Shown piece after piece: positions 16,971-25,264 of a stretch of 41,501 bases of DNA. Below the pieces are notes generated by a model. The model made no database searches. It worked only from the letters and a program-made list of their open reading frames with translations, and was not told the origin of the DNA. Numbering within the stretch: position 1 is the first letter of the stretch; every line of letters starts with the position of its first letter. This stretch comes from Gemmatimonadota bacterium (lineage in GTDB: Bacteria > Gemmatimonadota > Gemmatimonadetes > Longimicrobiales > Gaopeijiaceae): NCBI GenBank assembly GCA_030827315.1, contig JAURER010000023.1, positions 1 through 41,501 on the forward strand. Reading direction: 5' to 3'. A program made the translations under genes and the position numbers.

Positions 16971-18667
16971 CGGTTGGATCCCTCCACCACGAACGAGAAC
17001 ATCATGCCGGCGTGTAGGTGCTCGGCGATGTGGCAGTGCACCATCCACTCGCCCGGGTTCGACATCTCGATGAGCATCTCCATGGTGGAGCCGACCGGTA
17101 CGATGGCCGTGTCTTTCCAGACGAGGTTCTCGTTCTCGACTCCGTCCATGGACAGGACCAGGAAGCGTTGTCCGTGAACGTGGATCGGGTGGTTCATGGG
17201 GTGGAACGAGTCCGGGGTATTGAAGACGTGGACCTTCACCACGTCGCCCACCTCGAACCGCCAGTCGATTTCCCCGTTTTCCGCACCGGTGGCCCGGTCC
17301 CGCAGGATCCAGGTGACCTGCTCGGCAGTGGAGAGCCAGTTCATCATGGGCATGGCGTCGTTCCACTCCATGGGCGGCACGTAGAGCGTGTCCGCCTCCA
17401 TGGACAGGACGATCGACTGCGGCAGGTCCCGGACGCGCACGGTCGTCTCGAGCTCGTAATCCGCCGCGCTGCCGAACCAGCGCCGGAAGGACTCGACGTC
17501 GGCCACCACGTCGGCGTGCTCGCGGAGCGTGTCGAAGGCCTCGGAGACCGTGGCCTCGGCGGGTTCGCTGGAGACGGTCACCACCGAGAGCGTATCCACC
17601 TCCGGATAGAACTCTCCGCGGAAGTGGTTGATGGCCTGGATCGTGTTGGCGATCGCCACCTCGCCCACCTCGTCGAAGCGCACGTCCACCACGTAGCGCT
17701 CCGCCGGCGCGATGACCACCGACGTCACCCACTGCTCGCGTTCGAAGCGACTCACGTCCGAGGCGACGACCTTCACCTTCGCGCCGCCGAACGTGACGTT
17801 GAACGTCCGGGTGTTCGCGACGTTGGTGAGGTAGAAACGGACGACCTCGCCCCGGCGGGCCGAGAGCCGGTAGTCGGTCTCGCCGTTGACCATCATGACG
17901 TTGCCGAAGCGGCCCATGAGCGCGTGGGTCGGCGCGCTGTCGCCCCACGGCAGGGCACCCTCATCGTCGATGAGCATGTCGTCGAGGACGAACACTTCCT
18001 CGCGGTGCGCCGGCCCGTAGTAGTCCGGGTCGGGCGAGGTGACGAGGAGGTTGCCGAACAGGCCGAGGTCCTGCTGCACGTCCTCGCGGACGTGCGGGTG
18101 ATACCAGTACATGCCGGCGTCGGGGACGTGGACCTCGTAGGTGAAGCTTTCACCCCGCTCGATTGCGGCCTGCGTCACGCCGGGTACACCGTCGAAGCGG
18201 TTGTCGAGGCGCACGCCGTGCCAGTGGATCGTGGTCGGCATCTCGATGTCGTTCGTGACGCGAACGATCACCGTGGCGTCCTTCGGCGCCTGGATGAGTG
18301 GCCCCGGGTACTGCCCGTTGTAGCCGAACATGATCATCTCGTGGCCGGCCAGCGTCCGGCGGACCATCGAGACCGCGATGTCGAGCGTGTCCCCGTCGGT
18401 CATCGACACGGTCTGCGACGGGCGCGCCTCGGGGAGCGCGGCGGCGTCGATTCCCATCCCGGGCATCCAGGGGCCGACGACGGGCACCGCGCCCTCGAGG
18501 CCGGGAAGCATCGGCATGTTCGGATCCATGGGGACCATTCTCCACCCGGCGTCCGTGCTCATGCCGTGCATGGCGTGACCCTCGTGCTGTCCGTCCACGG
18601 GGGCGGCACCCAGCGCCATGGCGGCGAGGAGGGCTCCGGCGGTGACGTGGGACCTCATCGGCTCCAT
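16967..18667 (-). CDS. Secreted multicopper oxidase
   Basis: A 566-residue cupredoxin-fold oxidase of the laccase/CueO type. A signal peptide is followed by a Met- and His-rich stretch (HEGHAMHGM, then PMDPNMPMLPG) of the kind that binds copper. The four copper-ligand motifs are all present: IHWHG, YWYHPH, HPMNHPIHVHGQRF and HCHIAEHLHAGMMF, giving the T1 site and the T2/T3 trinuclear cluster, with an axial Met likely at the end. The substrate could be Cu(I), phenols or metal ions. The ATG at 18667 gives a short n-region; 18658 is an alternative with GGAG just upstream. It is coupled to the coiled-coil membrane protein. An exported Met/His-containing protein is encoded 143 bases upstream. Confidence 0.92.
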   Translation of the reverse strand: MEPMRSHVTAGALLAAMALGAAPVDGQHEGHAMHGMSTDAGWRMVPMDPNMPMLPGLEGAVPVVGPWMPGMGIDAAALPEARPSQTVSMTDGDTLDIAVSMVRRTLAGHEMIMFGYNGQYPGPLIQAPKDATVIVRVTNDIEMPTTIHWHGVRLDNRFDGVPGVTQAAIERGESFTYEVHVPDAGMYWYHPHVREDVQQDLGLFGNLLVTSPDPDYYGPAHREEVFVLDDMLIDDEGALPWGDSAPTHALMGRFGNVMMVNGETDYRLSARRGEVVRFYLTNVANTRTFNVTFGGAKVKVVASDVSRFEREQWVTSVVIAPAERYVVDVRFDEVGEVAIANTIQAINHFRGEFYPEVDTLSVVTVSSEPAEATVSEAFDTLREHADVVADVESFRRWFGSAADYELETTVRVRDLPQSIVLSMEADTLYVPPMEWNDAMPMMNWLSTAEQVTWILRDRATGAENGEIDWRFEVGDVVKVHVFNTPDSFHPMNHPIHVHGQRFLVLSMDGVENENLVWKDTAIVPVGSTMEMLIEMSNPGEWMVHCHIAEHLHAGMMFSFVVEGSNR

Positions 18668-18810
18668 CGGTTGGGTCGGGGGTGGCCGCGCGGGTGGCGG
18701 GTGGGGCAAGGTGGCGGGGTGCGTCCCGGCCCGGCAAGCGGTGGGAGCAGCGCCGTTCTACACCTTCCGGGCGCCAACGGTGCCCCGTCTGCTCGAGTCG
18801 GGGAGGAAGT

Positions 18811-19356
18811 TCAGCTGCCGTACCCGTAGGCCGCGCAGTTCTCCTGCTGGAGCGCTCCGTGACCGACCATCGTGTGCATCATCCCGCTGCGCGACATGCC
18901 GCGGAAGACGACGGGGCCGGACCACGTCCGGGCGGTCGGATCGTCGTCGGGCTCGAGGGTGATCACGACGATGAACCGGTTCCAGTCCACGGTGCCGGAC
19001 GCGCGGAGGTTGGCGTCGAGCGCACCCACGCGCACCACGCGGTCGATTTCGGGCGTCGTGACCCAGGCCACGAGCTGCCCCTCGCGCGGCACCTTCATCC
19101 GCTCGAGTGCGACGTGCAGGTCGTACACGTAGCTCCCGTCCGGCGCGAGCGCGATGGAGAAGGGCGACGAGCCCGCCACCTCGACCTCCGCGGTTCCTCG
19201 GGCGAGTCCCGTGCCCGCGATGTTTTTCGTTGTGTGGAGCTCGAAGGCGTAGTACGGGGGGCCGGCGACGCACGCGGCCGCCGGTAGCGTGGCCCCCGCG
19301 ACGAGCGTCGGCGCCAGCGAGCCCAGGAGTCCGAGGAGCGATACTATGGAGGTCAT
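18811..19356 (-). CDS. Exported protein of unknown function near the multicopper oxidase
   Basis: A 181-residue protein with a hydrophobic N-terminal signal (MTSIVSLLGLLGSLAPTLVA). The mature part looks like an all-beta domain: PYYAFELHTTKNIAGTGLAR, a VYDLHVALERMKVP segment, and a C-terminal FRGMSRSGMMHTMVGHG that is rich in Met and His. Cysteines lie near the mature N-terminus and near the C-terminus (QQENC). I do not recognise the family. The Met/His segment and the multicopper oxidase just downstream suggest a role in copper or periplasmic redox chemistry, which is inference. A promoter ends 6 bases before the ATG and no ribosome site is seen, so the message may be leaderless. Confidence 0.7.
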   Translation of the reverse strand: MTSIVSLLGLLGSLAPTLVAGATLPAAACVAGPPYYAFELHTTKNIAGTGLARGTAEVEVAGSSPFSIALAPDGSYVYDLHVALERMKVPREGQLVAWVTTPEIDRVVRVGALDANLRASGTVDWNRFIVVITLEPDDDPTARTWSGPVVFRGMSRSGMMHTMVGHGALQQENCAAYGYGS

Positions 19357-19362
19357 GGTCTG

Positions 19363-19391
19363 AGCGTAGTCCGAGGCCGCCGAGCCGACAA
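19363..19391 (-). promoter_or_regulatory. Promoter candidate giving a leaderless message
   Basis: TTGTCG (19386-19391) and TACGCT (19363-19368) on the minus strand are 17 bases apart. The ATG at 19356 follows 6 bases after the -10, so transcription would begin at or next to the start codon. Confidence 0.45.
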
Positions 19392-19427
19392 GTCGGGCGC
19401 GCGGTCCTCTACCCACGGGAGGAGCAC

Positions 19428-19865
19428 GTGGTTCGAATGGTCGCAGCGGTGCTGCTCGGCGTCGTGACGCTGGGCGCCGTCGTCATGACGCTCCAGCAGG
19501 TGTCGGTGGCGCTCTGGCCCCTTCCCGAAGGCCTCGACCCGTTCGATCCCGCGCACGCGGAGGCCTGGACGGAATACCTCCAATCCATGCCGCGGGCCGC
19601 CTGGCTCCTCGCGATGACCTCGGAGGTCGCGGGTGCGTTCTGCGGCGCGGTCGTGGCCGGGTCGATGGCGCGGGATGCGCGGAAGAACGTCGCCGGCATC
19701 GTCGTGGGCCTCGGGCTGGCGTTCAGCGTGGCGAACTGGGTGAGCTTTCGTCACCCGGTCTGGTTCGTCGTCGGGCAGATCGTGCTCTACCCCTCGGCAT
19801 ATCTGGCCGCAGGGAAGATGCTCGCGGGGTGGGGCCCGGTCAGGCGGGGCCGGGCCGGAGCCTGA
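19428..19865 (+). CDS. Small multi-pass membrane protein, unknown function
   Basis: A 145-residue protein with about four hydrophobic helices: MVAAVLLGVVTLGAVVMTL, a segment around AWLLAMTSEVAGAFCGAVVA, VAGIVVGLGLAFSVANWV and WFVVGQIVLYPSAYLAAG. The pattern resembles small uncharacterised integral membrane proteins seen across bacteria. A GGAGG five bases before the GTG at 19428 supports this start over the ATG at 19437. The gene stands alone, divergent from the exported protein at 18811-19356 (71 bases between starts) and convergent with the LVIVD gene. No function can be assigned. Confidence 0.75.
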   Translation: MVRMVAAVLLGVVTLGAVVMTLQQVSVALWPLPEGLDPFDPAHAEAWTEYLQSMPRAAWLLAMTSEVAGAFCGAVVAGSMARDARKNVAGIVVGLGLAFSVANWVSFRHPVWFVVGQIVLYPSAYLAAGKMLAGWGPVRRGRAGA

Positions 19866-19867
19866 CC
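19838..19867. terminator. Inverted repeat over the stop codon of the membrane-protein gene
   Basis: Arms GGTCAGGC (19838-19845) and GCCTGACC (19860-19867) pair perfectly around a 14-base GC-rich loop and span the stop codon. Convergent genes end here with only 21 bases between them, so a shared terminator is plausible. There is no T-run. Confidence 0.35.
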
Positions 19868-19886
19868 ACGGGCCGGAGACCCACGC

Positions 19887-21230
19887 TCAGTCACTGATCG
19901 GGCGCGTCACCACGGGCCGATTCCAGTCCTGCGCGGACGAGATGTTCGGGTAACCCCAGTCCTCGCCGTTCCACCCCTGGAAGCCTTCCATGCGGAAGGT
20001 CCAGAGTCCGGTGGACATGTCACTGATGACGATGAGACCGTCTTCGTTGCGTACGTCGACGCCGAAGGCACCGTTGAACTGCGAGTAGCGGTCCTCGTTG
20101 GGCGGTCCGATGTAGGTGTCGTAGTACCCGGCGGTCACCGGGTTGAGCGGATCCTGGAGGTTGAAGATCTGCAGGCCGTCCAGGTAGCCGGAAACGAAGA
20201 CGTACGGCCAGCGCACCTCGTGGTTGTGGACCAGGTGACGCCAGTCGGCGGTGAAGGCCGAGATGGGGTTCCGAACGTTCTGCGTCTCACCCTCGAGCGC
20301 CGGCTGGAGGTCGAAGATTCGCAGGGGCGCATACTGATACTCGGTCTCGGCGATCACGTAGCGGCCGTCGGGGCTCGGCGTGAACGTGTGCCCGTAGCTC
20401 ACGCCGGAGACCCCGGTGAGGGTGATGCGCAGCTCCGGGTTCGTCACGTCGGTCACGTCGTAGATGTAATAGCCGCCGGTGCCGCCGCCGTAGAAACGGT
20501 CCTCGCCGGTGTCAGGGTGGTAGCCGAGGTAGAAGTCGTGATACCCGCGGCCGCCGCCCTGCCCGAGCGGACTCTCCGGGATGGGCACCATGCCCACCCG
20601 GGCGTTCTCGAGGTCCCCCTCGACGATCATGCCCAGGTCGTAGATCAGTGCCCCCGGGGCGTTGGCGGTCGTGAAGAGATAGACGCGTCCGTTCTGGTGC
20701 TTGTAAATGAAGATGTTGTGGAAGCCGCCCGGCATCTCGGGCTCCCGGATGCGCGCCACCTCCTTCACCGTGGATGGGTCGGGGAGGCCCGTCACGTCGA
20801 GGACGACCGCACCCATGTCGGTGTTCGGTCCGCCGGAGCCGAACTGGAGCGACTGCACCAGGTAGTACCGGTCGGCCCACTTGAAGTGCTTCACGTCCAT
20901 GCCACCTGTGCGCTGGTGCAGGTCCTGGTTCTCGATCCGCCACTGGTACAGCAGCTCGGGCTTCTCCGGATCCGCGATGCTGATGATGTCCGTTCCTTTC
21001 GGACCCGTGTCGCCGTAGACCATCCGGGCCACGTACACGTAGGGACGGCTCATCTCCTGCTCGACGTCCATGTCGGCCACCGAGAGCCTCGGCCCGAGCG
21101 GCAGGTGGCCGAGCACGTCGATGTTGTCGCTGCCCCGGTTGAGCGGCGTCCACGGGACGTCCTGGGCGGCGAGGGGCGAGGCGGTCGCCGCGACGGTGAC
21201 GGCAGCGAGCAGGGATCGGAGCGTGTTCAT
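19887..21230 (-). CDS. Secreted LVIVD-repeat beta-propeller protein
   Basis: A 447-residue exported protein. The signal peptide (MNTLRSLLAAVTVAATASPL, cleaved after LAAQ) is followed by LVIVD/choice-of-anchor-type repeats, recognisable in GTDIISIADPEKPELLYQW, MGAVVLDVTGLPDPSTV, GGYYIYDVTDVTNPELR, LQIFNLQDPLNPVTAGYY and LIVISDMSTGLWTF. Such propellers are usually extracytoplasmic, with no known catalytic role. Conserved His and Tyr residues (GGFHNIFIYKH, GYHDFYLGYHP) look like a ligand- or metal-binding face. The ATG at 21230 gives the signal peptide. It is a single gene with its own promoter candidate. Confidence 0.85.
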   Translation of the reverse strand: MNTLRSLLAAVTVAATASPLAAQDVPWTPLNRGSDNIDVLGHLPLGPRLSVADMDVEQEMSRPYVYVARMVYGDTGPKGTDIISIADPEKPELLYQWRIENQDLHQRTGGMDVKHFKWADRYYLVQSLQFGSGGPNTDMGAVVLDVTGLPDPSTVKEVARIREPEMPGGFHNIFIYKHQNGRVYLFTTANAPGALIYDLGMIVEGDLENARVGMVPIPESPLGQGGGRGYHDFYLGYHPDTGEDRFYGGGTGGYYIYDVTDVTNPELRITLTGVSGVSYGHTFTPSPDGRYVIAETEYQYAPLRIFDLQPALEGETQNVRNPISAFTADWRHLVHNHEVRWPYVFVSGYLDGLQIFNLQDPLNPVTAGYYDTYIGPPNEDRYSQFNGAFGVDVRNEDGLIVISDMSTGLWTFRMEGFQGWNGEDWGYPNISSAQDWNRPVVTRPISD

Positions 21231-21277
21231 GGCGAGTCTCGTCGGGTTGCGGCACGTGGCGGGCATGCGGGCCGCGC

Positions 21278-21307
21278 AAAGTGGGGCCGGCCGACGCCGA
21301 GGGTCAA
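21278..21307 (-). promoter_or_regulatory. Promoter candidate of the LVIVD gene
   Basis: TTGACC (21302-21307) and a weak -10 CACTTT (21278-21283) are 18 bases apart on the minus strand, about 50 bases before the ATG. It lies in the roughly 300-base gap 21231-21527, where I saw no convincing gene; a 38-codon plus-strand frame at 21434 has no supporting features. Confidence 0.4.
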
Positions 21308-21527
21308 CCTCGAGGTGGACCCCGGGCGGGAACGAACCACGATTCCAATGTCCGGCGCTACCGGGGGCGTGTGGAGTGAAATTCTTCCCCACCGTGACGG
21401 GTCCAGCCCCTTCCGAAGACCGAACCCAGCTCCATGACGACTGCGAACCGCGCACGTTCGGGGCTTCGTCAAGCTGTGGAGCTGATCCGCGACGGCCGGG
21501 TCTGGGCGAGACTGCTTCGACCGACCC

Positions 21528-21947
21528 TCAGTCCTGCTTCTTCAGCGTGAAGGTGAACGACCCGACGGTGTTGTCGAAGTCGATGCGCACGGACCAGGCG
21601 CCGGGGGTGCCCGGCGGGCTGAGCGTGTCGATGTCATCGCGCACGTCCTCCTGGTAGAGCAGGGTGCCGGCCGCGTCCCGGACCGTGAGCGTCGCGCCAC
21701 CGCCCATGAGCGCGGGCGTGACGTCGATCTGCGCCCGCGGTCCGGTGTTCTGCCACGTGTAGGACTCCGAGTCGGTGCTTCCCGCGAGCGACAGGGCGCC
21801 GTACTGGAACAGGTCGGTGGTATTCGTGATCCGCACCTCGCTGGCCGTCGCGGCAGGTCCGTTCGCGCACGCCGCCGGGCCGAGCACGGCCAACGCGAGC
21901 ATCCCTGCCGCCCATCGCGCCCGGAGCGTGGTCAACGCTCGTTCCAC
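21528..21947 (-). CDS. Small putative lipoprotein, unknown function
   Basis: A protein of about 139 residues. The N-terminus has basic residues, a hydrophobic core (MLALAVLGPAACANG) and a cysteine in a relaxed lipobox. The mature part looks like a beta-sandwich (VRITNTTDLFQYGALSLAG, then WQNTGPRAQIDVTP, ending GSFTFTLKKQD), similar in style to bacterial proteins that sense or bind at the surface, but I do not recognise it. The GTG at 21947 has AAGGA six bases upstream; a TTG at 21935 would overlap the stop of the upstream BNR gene as TTGA. Either start couples translation to that gene, so it probably forms an operon with it. Confidence 0.72.
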   Translation of the reverse strand: MERALTTLRARWAAGMLALAVLGPAACANGPAATASEVRITNTTDLFQYGALSLAGSTDSESYTWQNTGPRAQIDVTPALMGGGATLTVRDAAGTLLYQEDVRDDIDTLSPPGTPGAWSVRIDFDNTVGSFTFTLKKQD

Positions 21948-24661
21948 CACTCGTCCTTCATCACGGTCACGGTGCGCTCGTGGCTCGTGCCGCCGACGGT
22001 GAGGACCACGCGATACTGTCCCGGCGCGGCATCGCTGATGTCGTAGCGGATCCTGTCCTCGGCGGACGGGCCGCGGCCGAAACCGCCACCACCGCCGCCA
22101 CCTCCGCGCCGGGAGCGCATCTGCTCCTGCTCCTCGGGCGATCTCTCGATCCAGCGCTGGAGGTCCCACTGCGCGACGTGGATGCCGGGCGTTCCCTCGG
22201 CCTCGATCTGCCGGATGGCGAGTCCGCCCTGGTAAATGGTGAGCGTCACGTCGGCGTCGCCCCTGAGCCAGTAGTACAGCGACGCGCCCGGCTCCTCGCT
22301 CTCGCCCTCGAAGTTCGACGAGGCATAGTTGGTCCGGTCCGAAGCGATCCAGTCGATCTCCGGCTCGGGCTGGAAAAGATGCGCTTCCTGCGCCAGGACC
22401 GAGGACGTGAGCCCGGCGAGCGGGGCGATGTCGAGGACGTAGATGCCACGACCGTGCGTGGCGACCACGAGGTCGTCGTCGCGCTCGTGGATCTTCATGT
22501 CGTGCACCGCGGCGGTCGGCATGTCCAGCCTGAGGCTCGTCCAGCGGCGGCCTCGATCGTTGGAGACCCAGACCTGGAACTCCGTGCCTACGAAGAGCAG
22601 GTCGGGATTGGCGTGGTGCTCGCGGATCACGTTCACCGGACCCGACGGAAGGTTTGCCGAGATCGAGCGCCACGTGGCGCCGAAGTCCGTGGTCATGTAC
22701 ACGAAAGGACGGAAATCGTCGTTCCGGTACCCGGTGAACGTCACGAACGCGGTGGCCGGGTCGTGATGCGACGCTTCCACGCGGCTCACCCAGTAATCGG
22801 GGTGGTCCGGGATGTTGGCGTTGAGCAGCGTCCAGCTGTTTCCGCCGTCTCGGGTCACCTGCACGTTGCCGTCGTCCGTGCCCACCCAGACCACGCCGGC
22901 TTGCAGCGGCGACTCGTCGATGGTGGTGATGGTGCCGTACTGGATGTTGCCGTCGCCACCCTTGCCGGTGGTGAGCGTCGCGGGGTCGTTCTTCGACAGG
23001 TCGGGGCTGATGACCTCCCAGCTCTCGCCCCGGAAGTCCGAGCGGAGCAGGCGATTGCCCGCGTGGTAGATCACGTCGCAGTCATGCGGCGAGACCAGGA
23101 TCGGCGAGGCCCAGTTCCAGCGCATCTCGTTGTCCTGGTAGCGGATGTCCCGCACCTCGCCCGTGAGGAGATCGGTGCGGCGCAGCGGGCCGAACTGAGA
23201 CTCGTTGTACAGGTAGCGGTTCTCGCACCAGTCGAACTCGTTGTACATACCGTCGCCACCACCGACACGCTCCCACATCTCGAAGTAGACGGGGCCGCCG
23301 GCGGGGTTCGTGTGCGGACCCATGGCCGAGCCGTTGTCCTGCAGTCCACCCGCGATCCGGTAGGGATACGAGTTGTCGACGCCGACCGCGTAGAACTGTG
23401 CCAGCGACTGGAAGTCCGGGTGGTACCAGTTCTCGCCGGCGTCGTACGAAATGCCCATGCCGTGGTCGTAGCCGAGGATCATGTGCCGCGAGTCGTTCGG
23501 GTTGATCCACAGCGCGTGGTCGTCGCCGCCGAAGTTCAGCGGCTGCCGTTCCCACGTCTCGCCCCCGTCGTACGTGCCCCACGACGAGGCCGAGAGCACG
23601 TGGACTACGTCGGCGTCGTTGGGGTCGATGATGATCTGGCCGTAGTAGTACGCCGGGGCGCCTCCGATGGACTGGCCGTCCGGGCTGACCTTCCGCCACG
23701 TGAGACCCTTGTCGTCGGAGCGGTAGACCTCGCCCCCGATCATGCCGCTGCTCGACTGGTGCTCGATGAGCTCGCGGCGCCGGTCCTCGTCGGACGTGCC
23801 CTCCTTGTTCGCGTTCTCGACGGTCACGTAGAGGATGTTCGGATCGCGTGCGTACACGTCGACGCCGATGCGACCCAGCATCCCCTCGGGGAGCCCCTGC
23901 CCGATCTGGATCCAGCTGTCACCGGCGTCCGTGGTCTTCCAGAGGCGGCTGCCGGGCCCGCCGAGGTCGAAGGTGAAGGGGAGTCTCACCTTGTCGTAGC
24001 TGGCCGCGTAGAGCGTGTTCGGGTCGGTCGGGTCCATGACCAGGTCGACGACGCCGATGGTGCGACCTTCTACCTCCGGGGCGAGCACCTGGTCCCACGA
24101 GCGACCTCCGTCCGTGGACCGGTATACGCCCCGCTCGCCGCCTTCGGAATACAGCGGTCCGAGGGAGGCGACCCACACGACGTTCTCGTTGGTCGGATGC
24201 ACCACGATGCGTCCGATGTGCTGGGACATCGGCAGGCCCACGTTCGTCCACGTCTGGCCCGCGTCCGTGGACTTGTAGACGCCGTTGCCCCAGTACGACG
24301 AGCGCGAGTTGTTCGCCTCGCCCGAACCGAGGTACAGCACGCTGGAATTCGACGGCGCGACCGCGATGGCACCGATGGAGAAGACGTCGGGCTGCTCGTC
24401 GAAGAGCACCTCGAACGTGATGCCCCGGTTCGTGGTCTTCCAGAGGTGACCGGATGCCGTCGCAATGTAGAAGGTGTGCGGGTCGTCACTCGGCACCGCG
24501 ATGTCGACGAAGCGGCCGCTCTGTCGCGTCGGGCCGATCTCGCGGTACTCGAGGCGGGCGAGCGCGGCCTCGGACAGGGCCTGGGCCACGGCGGGCGCGG
24601 TCGACACGAGTGTCGAGGCGAGGGCGACGGTGGCGACGAGCGCGCAGCGGAGAGACTTCAT
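21932..24661 (-). CDS. Secreted BNR/sortilin-type beta-propeller protein (second copy)
   Basis: A 909-residue exported protein with a Sec signal (MKSLRCALVATVALASTLVS, cleaved near AVAQA). Asp-box repeats recur, for example HLWKTTNRGITF, GVYKSTDAGQTW, GVYRSTDGGRSW, RLWKTTDAGDSW and VYRSDDKGLTW, then NVQVTRDGGNSW and VWVSNDRGRRW. The order matches the gene at 13281-16400: two propeller halves, THGRGIYVLDI closing the second, then a C-terminal beta domain with a GGGGGGGGFGRG loop, ending in HERTVTVMKDEW. Catalytic residues cannot be assigned. The ATG at 24661 starts the signal peptide; the open frame upstream is a shadow. A small lipoprotein is coupled downstream. Confidence 0.88.
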   Translation of the reverse strand: MKSLRCALVATVALASTLVSTAPAVAQALSEAALARLEYREIGPTRQSGRFVDIAVPSDDPHTFYIATASGHLWKTTNRGITFEVLFDEQPDVFSIGAIAVAPSNSSVLYLGSGEANNSRSSYWGNGVYKSTDAGQTWTNVGLPMSQHIGRIVVHPTNENVVWVASLGPLYSEGGERGVYRSTDGGRSWDQVLAPEVEGRTIGVVDLVMDPTDPNTLYAASYDKVRLPFTFDLGGPGSRLWKTTDAGDSWIQIGQGLPEGMLGRIGVDVYARDPNILYVTVENANKEGTSDEDRRRELIEHQSSSGMIGGEVYRSDDKGLTWRKVSPDGQSIGGAPAYYYGQIIIDPNDADVVHVLSASSWGTYDGGETWERQPLNFGGDDHALWINPNDSRHMILGYDHGMGISYDAGENWYHPDFQSLAQFYAVGVDNSYPYRIAGGLQDNGSAMGPHTNPAGGPVYFEMWERVGGGDGMYNEFDWCENRYLYNESQFGPLRRTDLLTGEVRDIRYQDNEMRWNWASPILVSPHDCDVIYHAGNRLLRSDFRGESWEVISPDLSKNDPATLTTGKGGDGNIQYGTITTIDESPLQAGVVWVGTDDGNVQVTRDGGNSWTLLNANIPDHPDYWVSRVEASHHDPATAFVTFTGYRNDDFRPFVYMTTDFGATWRSISANLPSGPVNVIREHHANPDLLFVGTEFQVWVSNDRGRRWTSLRLDMPTAAVHDMKIHERDDDLVVATHGRGIYVLDIAPLAGLTSSVLAQEAHLFQPEPEIDWIASDRTNYASSNFEGESEEPGASLYYWLRGDADVTLTIYQGGLAIRQIEAEGTPGIHVAQWDLQRWIERSPEEQEQMRSRRGGGGGGGGFGRGPSAEDRIRYDISDAAPGQYRVVLTVGGTSHERTVTVMKDEWWNER

Positions 24662-24710
24662 GCTGGGTGGACTCCGGATGGTTCGATCGGGGCGTGGAGA
24701 CGTTCGGGTC

Positions 24711-24739
24711 AGGCTAGATCCATGCGTCAGATGCGGCAA
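24711..24739 (-). promoter_or_regulatory. Promoter candidate of the second BNR gene
   Basis: TTGCCG (24734-24739) and TAGCCT (24711-24716) are 17 bases apart on the minus strand, about 50 bases upstream of the start codon. A GGAG lies ten bases before the ATG. Confidence 0.4.
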
Positions 24740-24747
24740 GACGACGC

Positions 24748-25264
24748 TCAGCGCGCCGCTCCTCCGTCCGTGACCGGGCCCGCGCCGCTTCCGTCGGCGT
24801 CGAGGTCGTTCCAGTTCAGGATGGCGTTGAAGCCCAGGAAGAACGTGCCCTGCGTCTGCCAGCGCCAGAACGGCCGGATGGCGAAGCTCACCACGTGCCC
24901 GTCGCCCACTCGGGAGTCGACGACCTGCGGCCTGCCGGCCAGCGTCTCGGCTCCGCCGAGGGCGCCCGAAAGGAGGATGTGATCCGGGTGATCGGGGAAG
25001 CTCATCACGACGCGGGTCGCGTCGTTCGTGCCACCCCCCCGCCGAAGAAGCCGCCGAACCCGCCGAAGCCTCCGGCCCCGCCGCCGCGCGGCGGCTGAAT
25101 GCCCGCTGCCGCGTCCGGATCGTCGTCGTAGTCGGAGAGCCGGGGCCGGAAGGCGCGCTGCCCGTAGCGTGTTGGCACTGCAAAGACTCCGGATGCGCCG
25201 GCGGTGCTGAGAACATGCGGGCCGTCGAGTTGACGCACGAATACTGGAGCGAGACTCTCACTCC
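24748..25264 (-). pseudogene. C-terminal remnant of an M14 zinc carboxypeptidase, frameshifted
   Basis: Two overlapping minus-strand frames carry consecutive parts of one protein end. The upstream frame (to about 25005) includes ESLAPVFVRQLDG, RPRLSDYDDDPDAA and a GFGGFGGFFGGG tract. The downstream frame includes HILLSGALGGAETLAGRPQV, VVDSRVGDGHVVSFAIRPFW and RWQTQGTFFLGFNAILNWND, the pattern found at the C-terminus of long secreted M14 peptidases. The frames join if one G is added in a run of seven G (25034-25040). The rest of the gene, including the zinc site, is absent, and a methyltransferase starts at 25265. The family call rests on recalled C-terminal patterns, so it is moderately sure; the frameshift could be an assembly error, but the truncation is not. 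Confidence 0.65.
25230..25258 (+). promoter_or_regulatory. Promoter candidate of the methyltransferase gene, leaderless
   Basis: TTGACG (25230-25235) and GACTCT (25253-25258) are 17 bases apart and the ATG follows 6 bases later. No ribosome-binding sequence precedes the ATG. The promoter lies inside the remnant of the M14 gene on the other strand. Confidence 0.4.

Noticed and set aside
20220-21437. Plus-strand open frame of 405 codons
   Set aside because: Antisense shadow of the LVIVD gene.
21434-21550. Short plus-strand frame of about 38 codons starting at an ATG
   Set aside because: It has no ribosome site, no promoter match and no family-like sequence, and it runs into the convergent lipoprotein gene.
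21980-24982. Plus-strand open frame of 1000 codons
   Set aside because: It is the antisense shadow of the second BNR gene. It is rich in Arg, Val and His with no domain signal, as expected for high-GC complementary frames.
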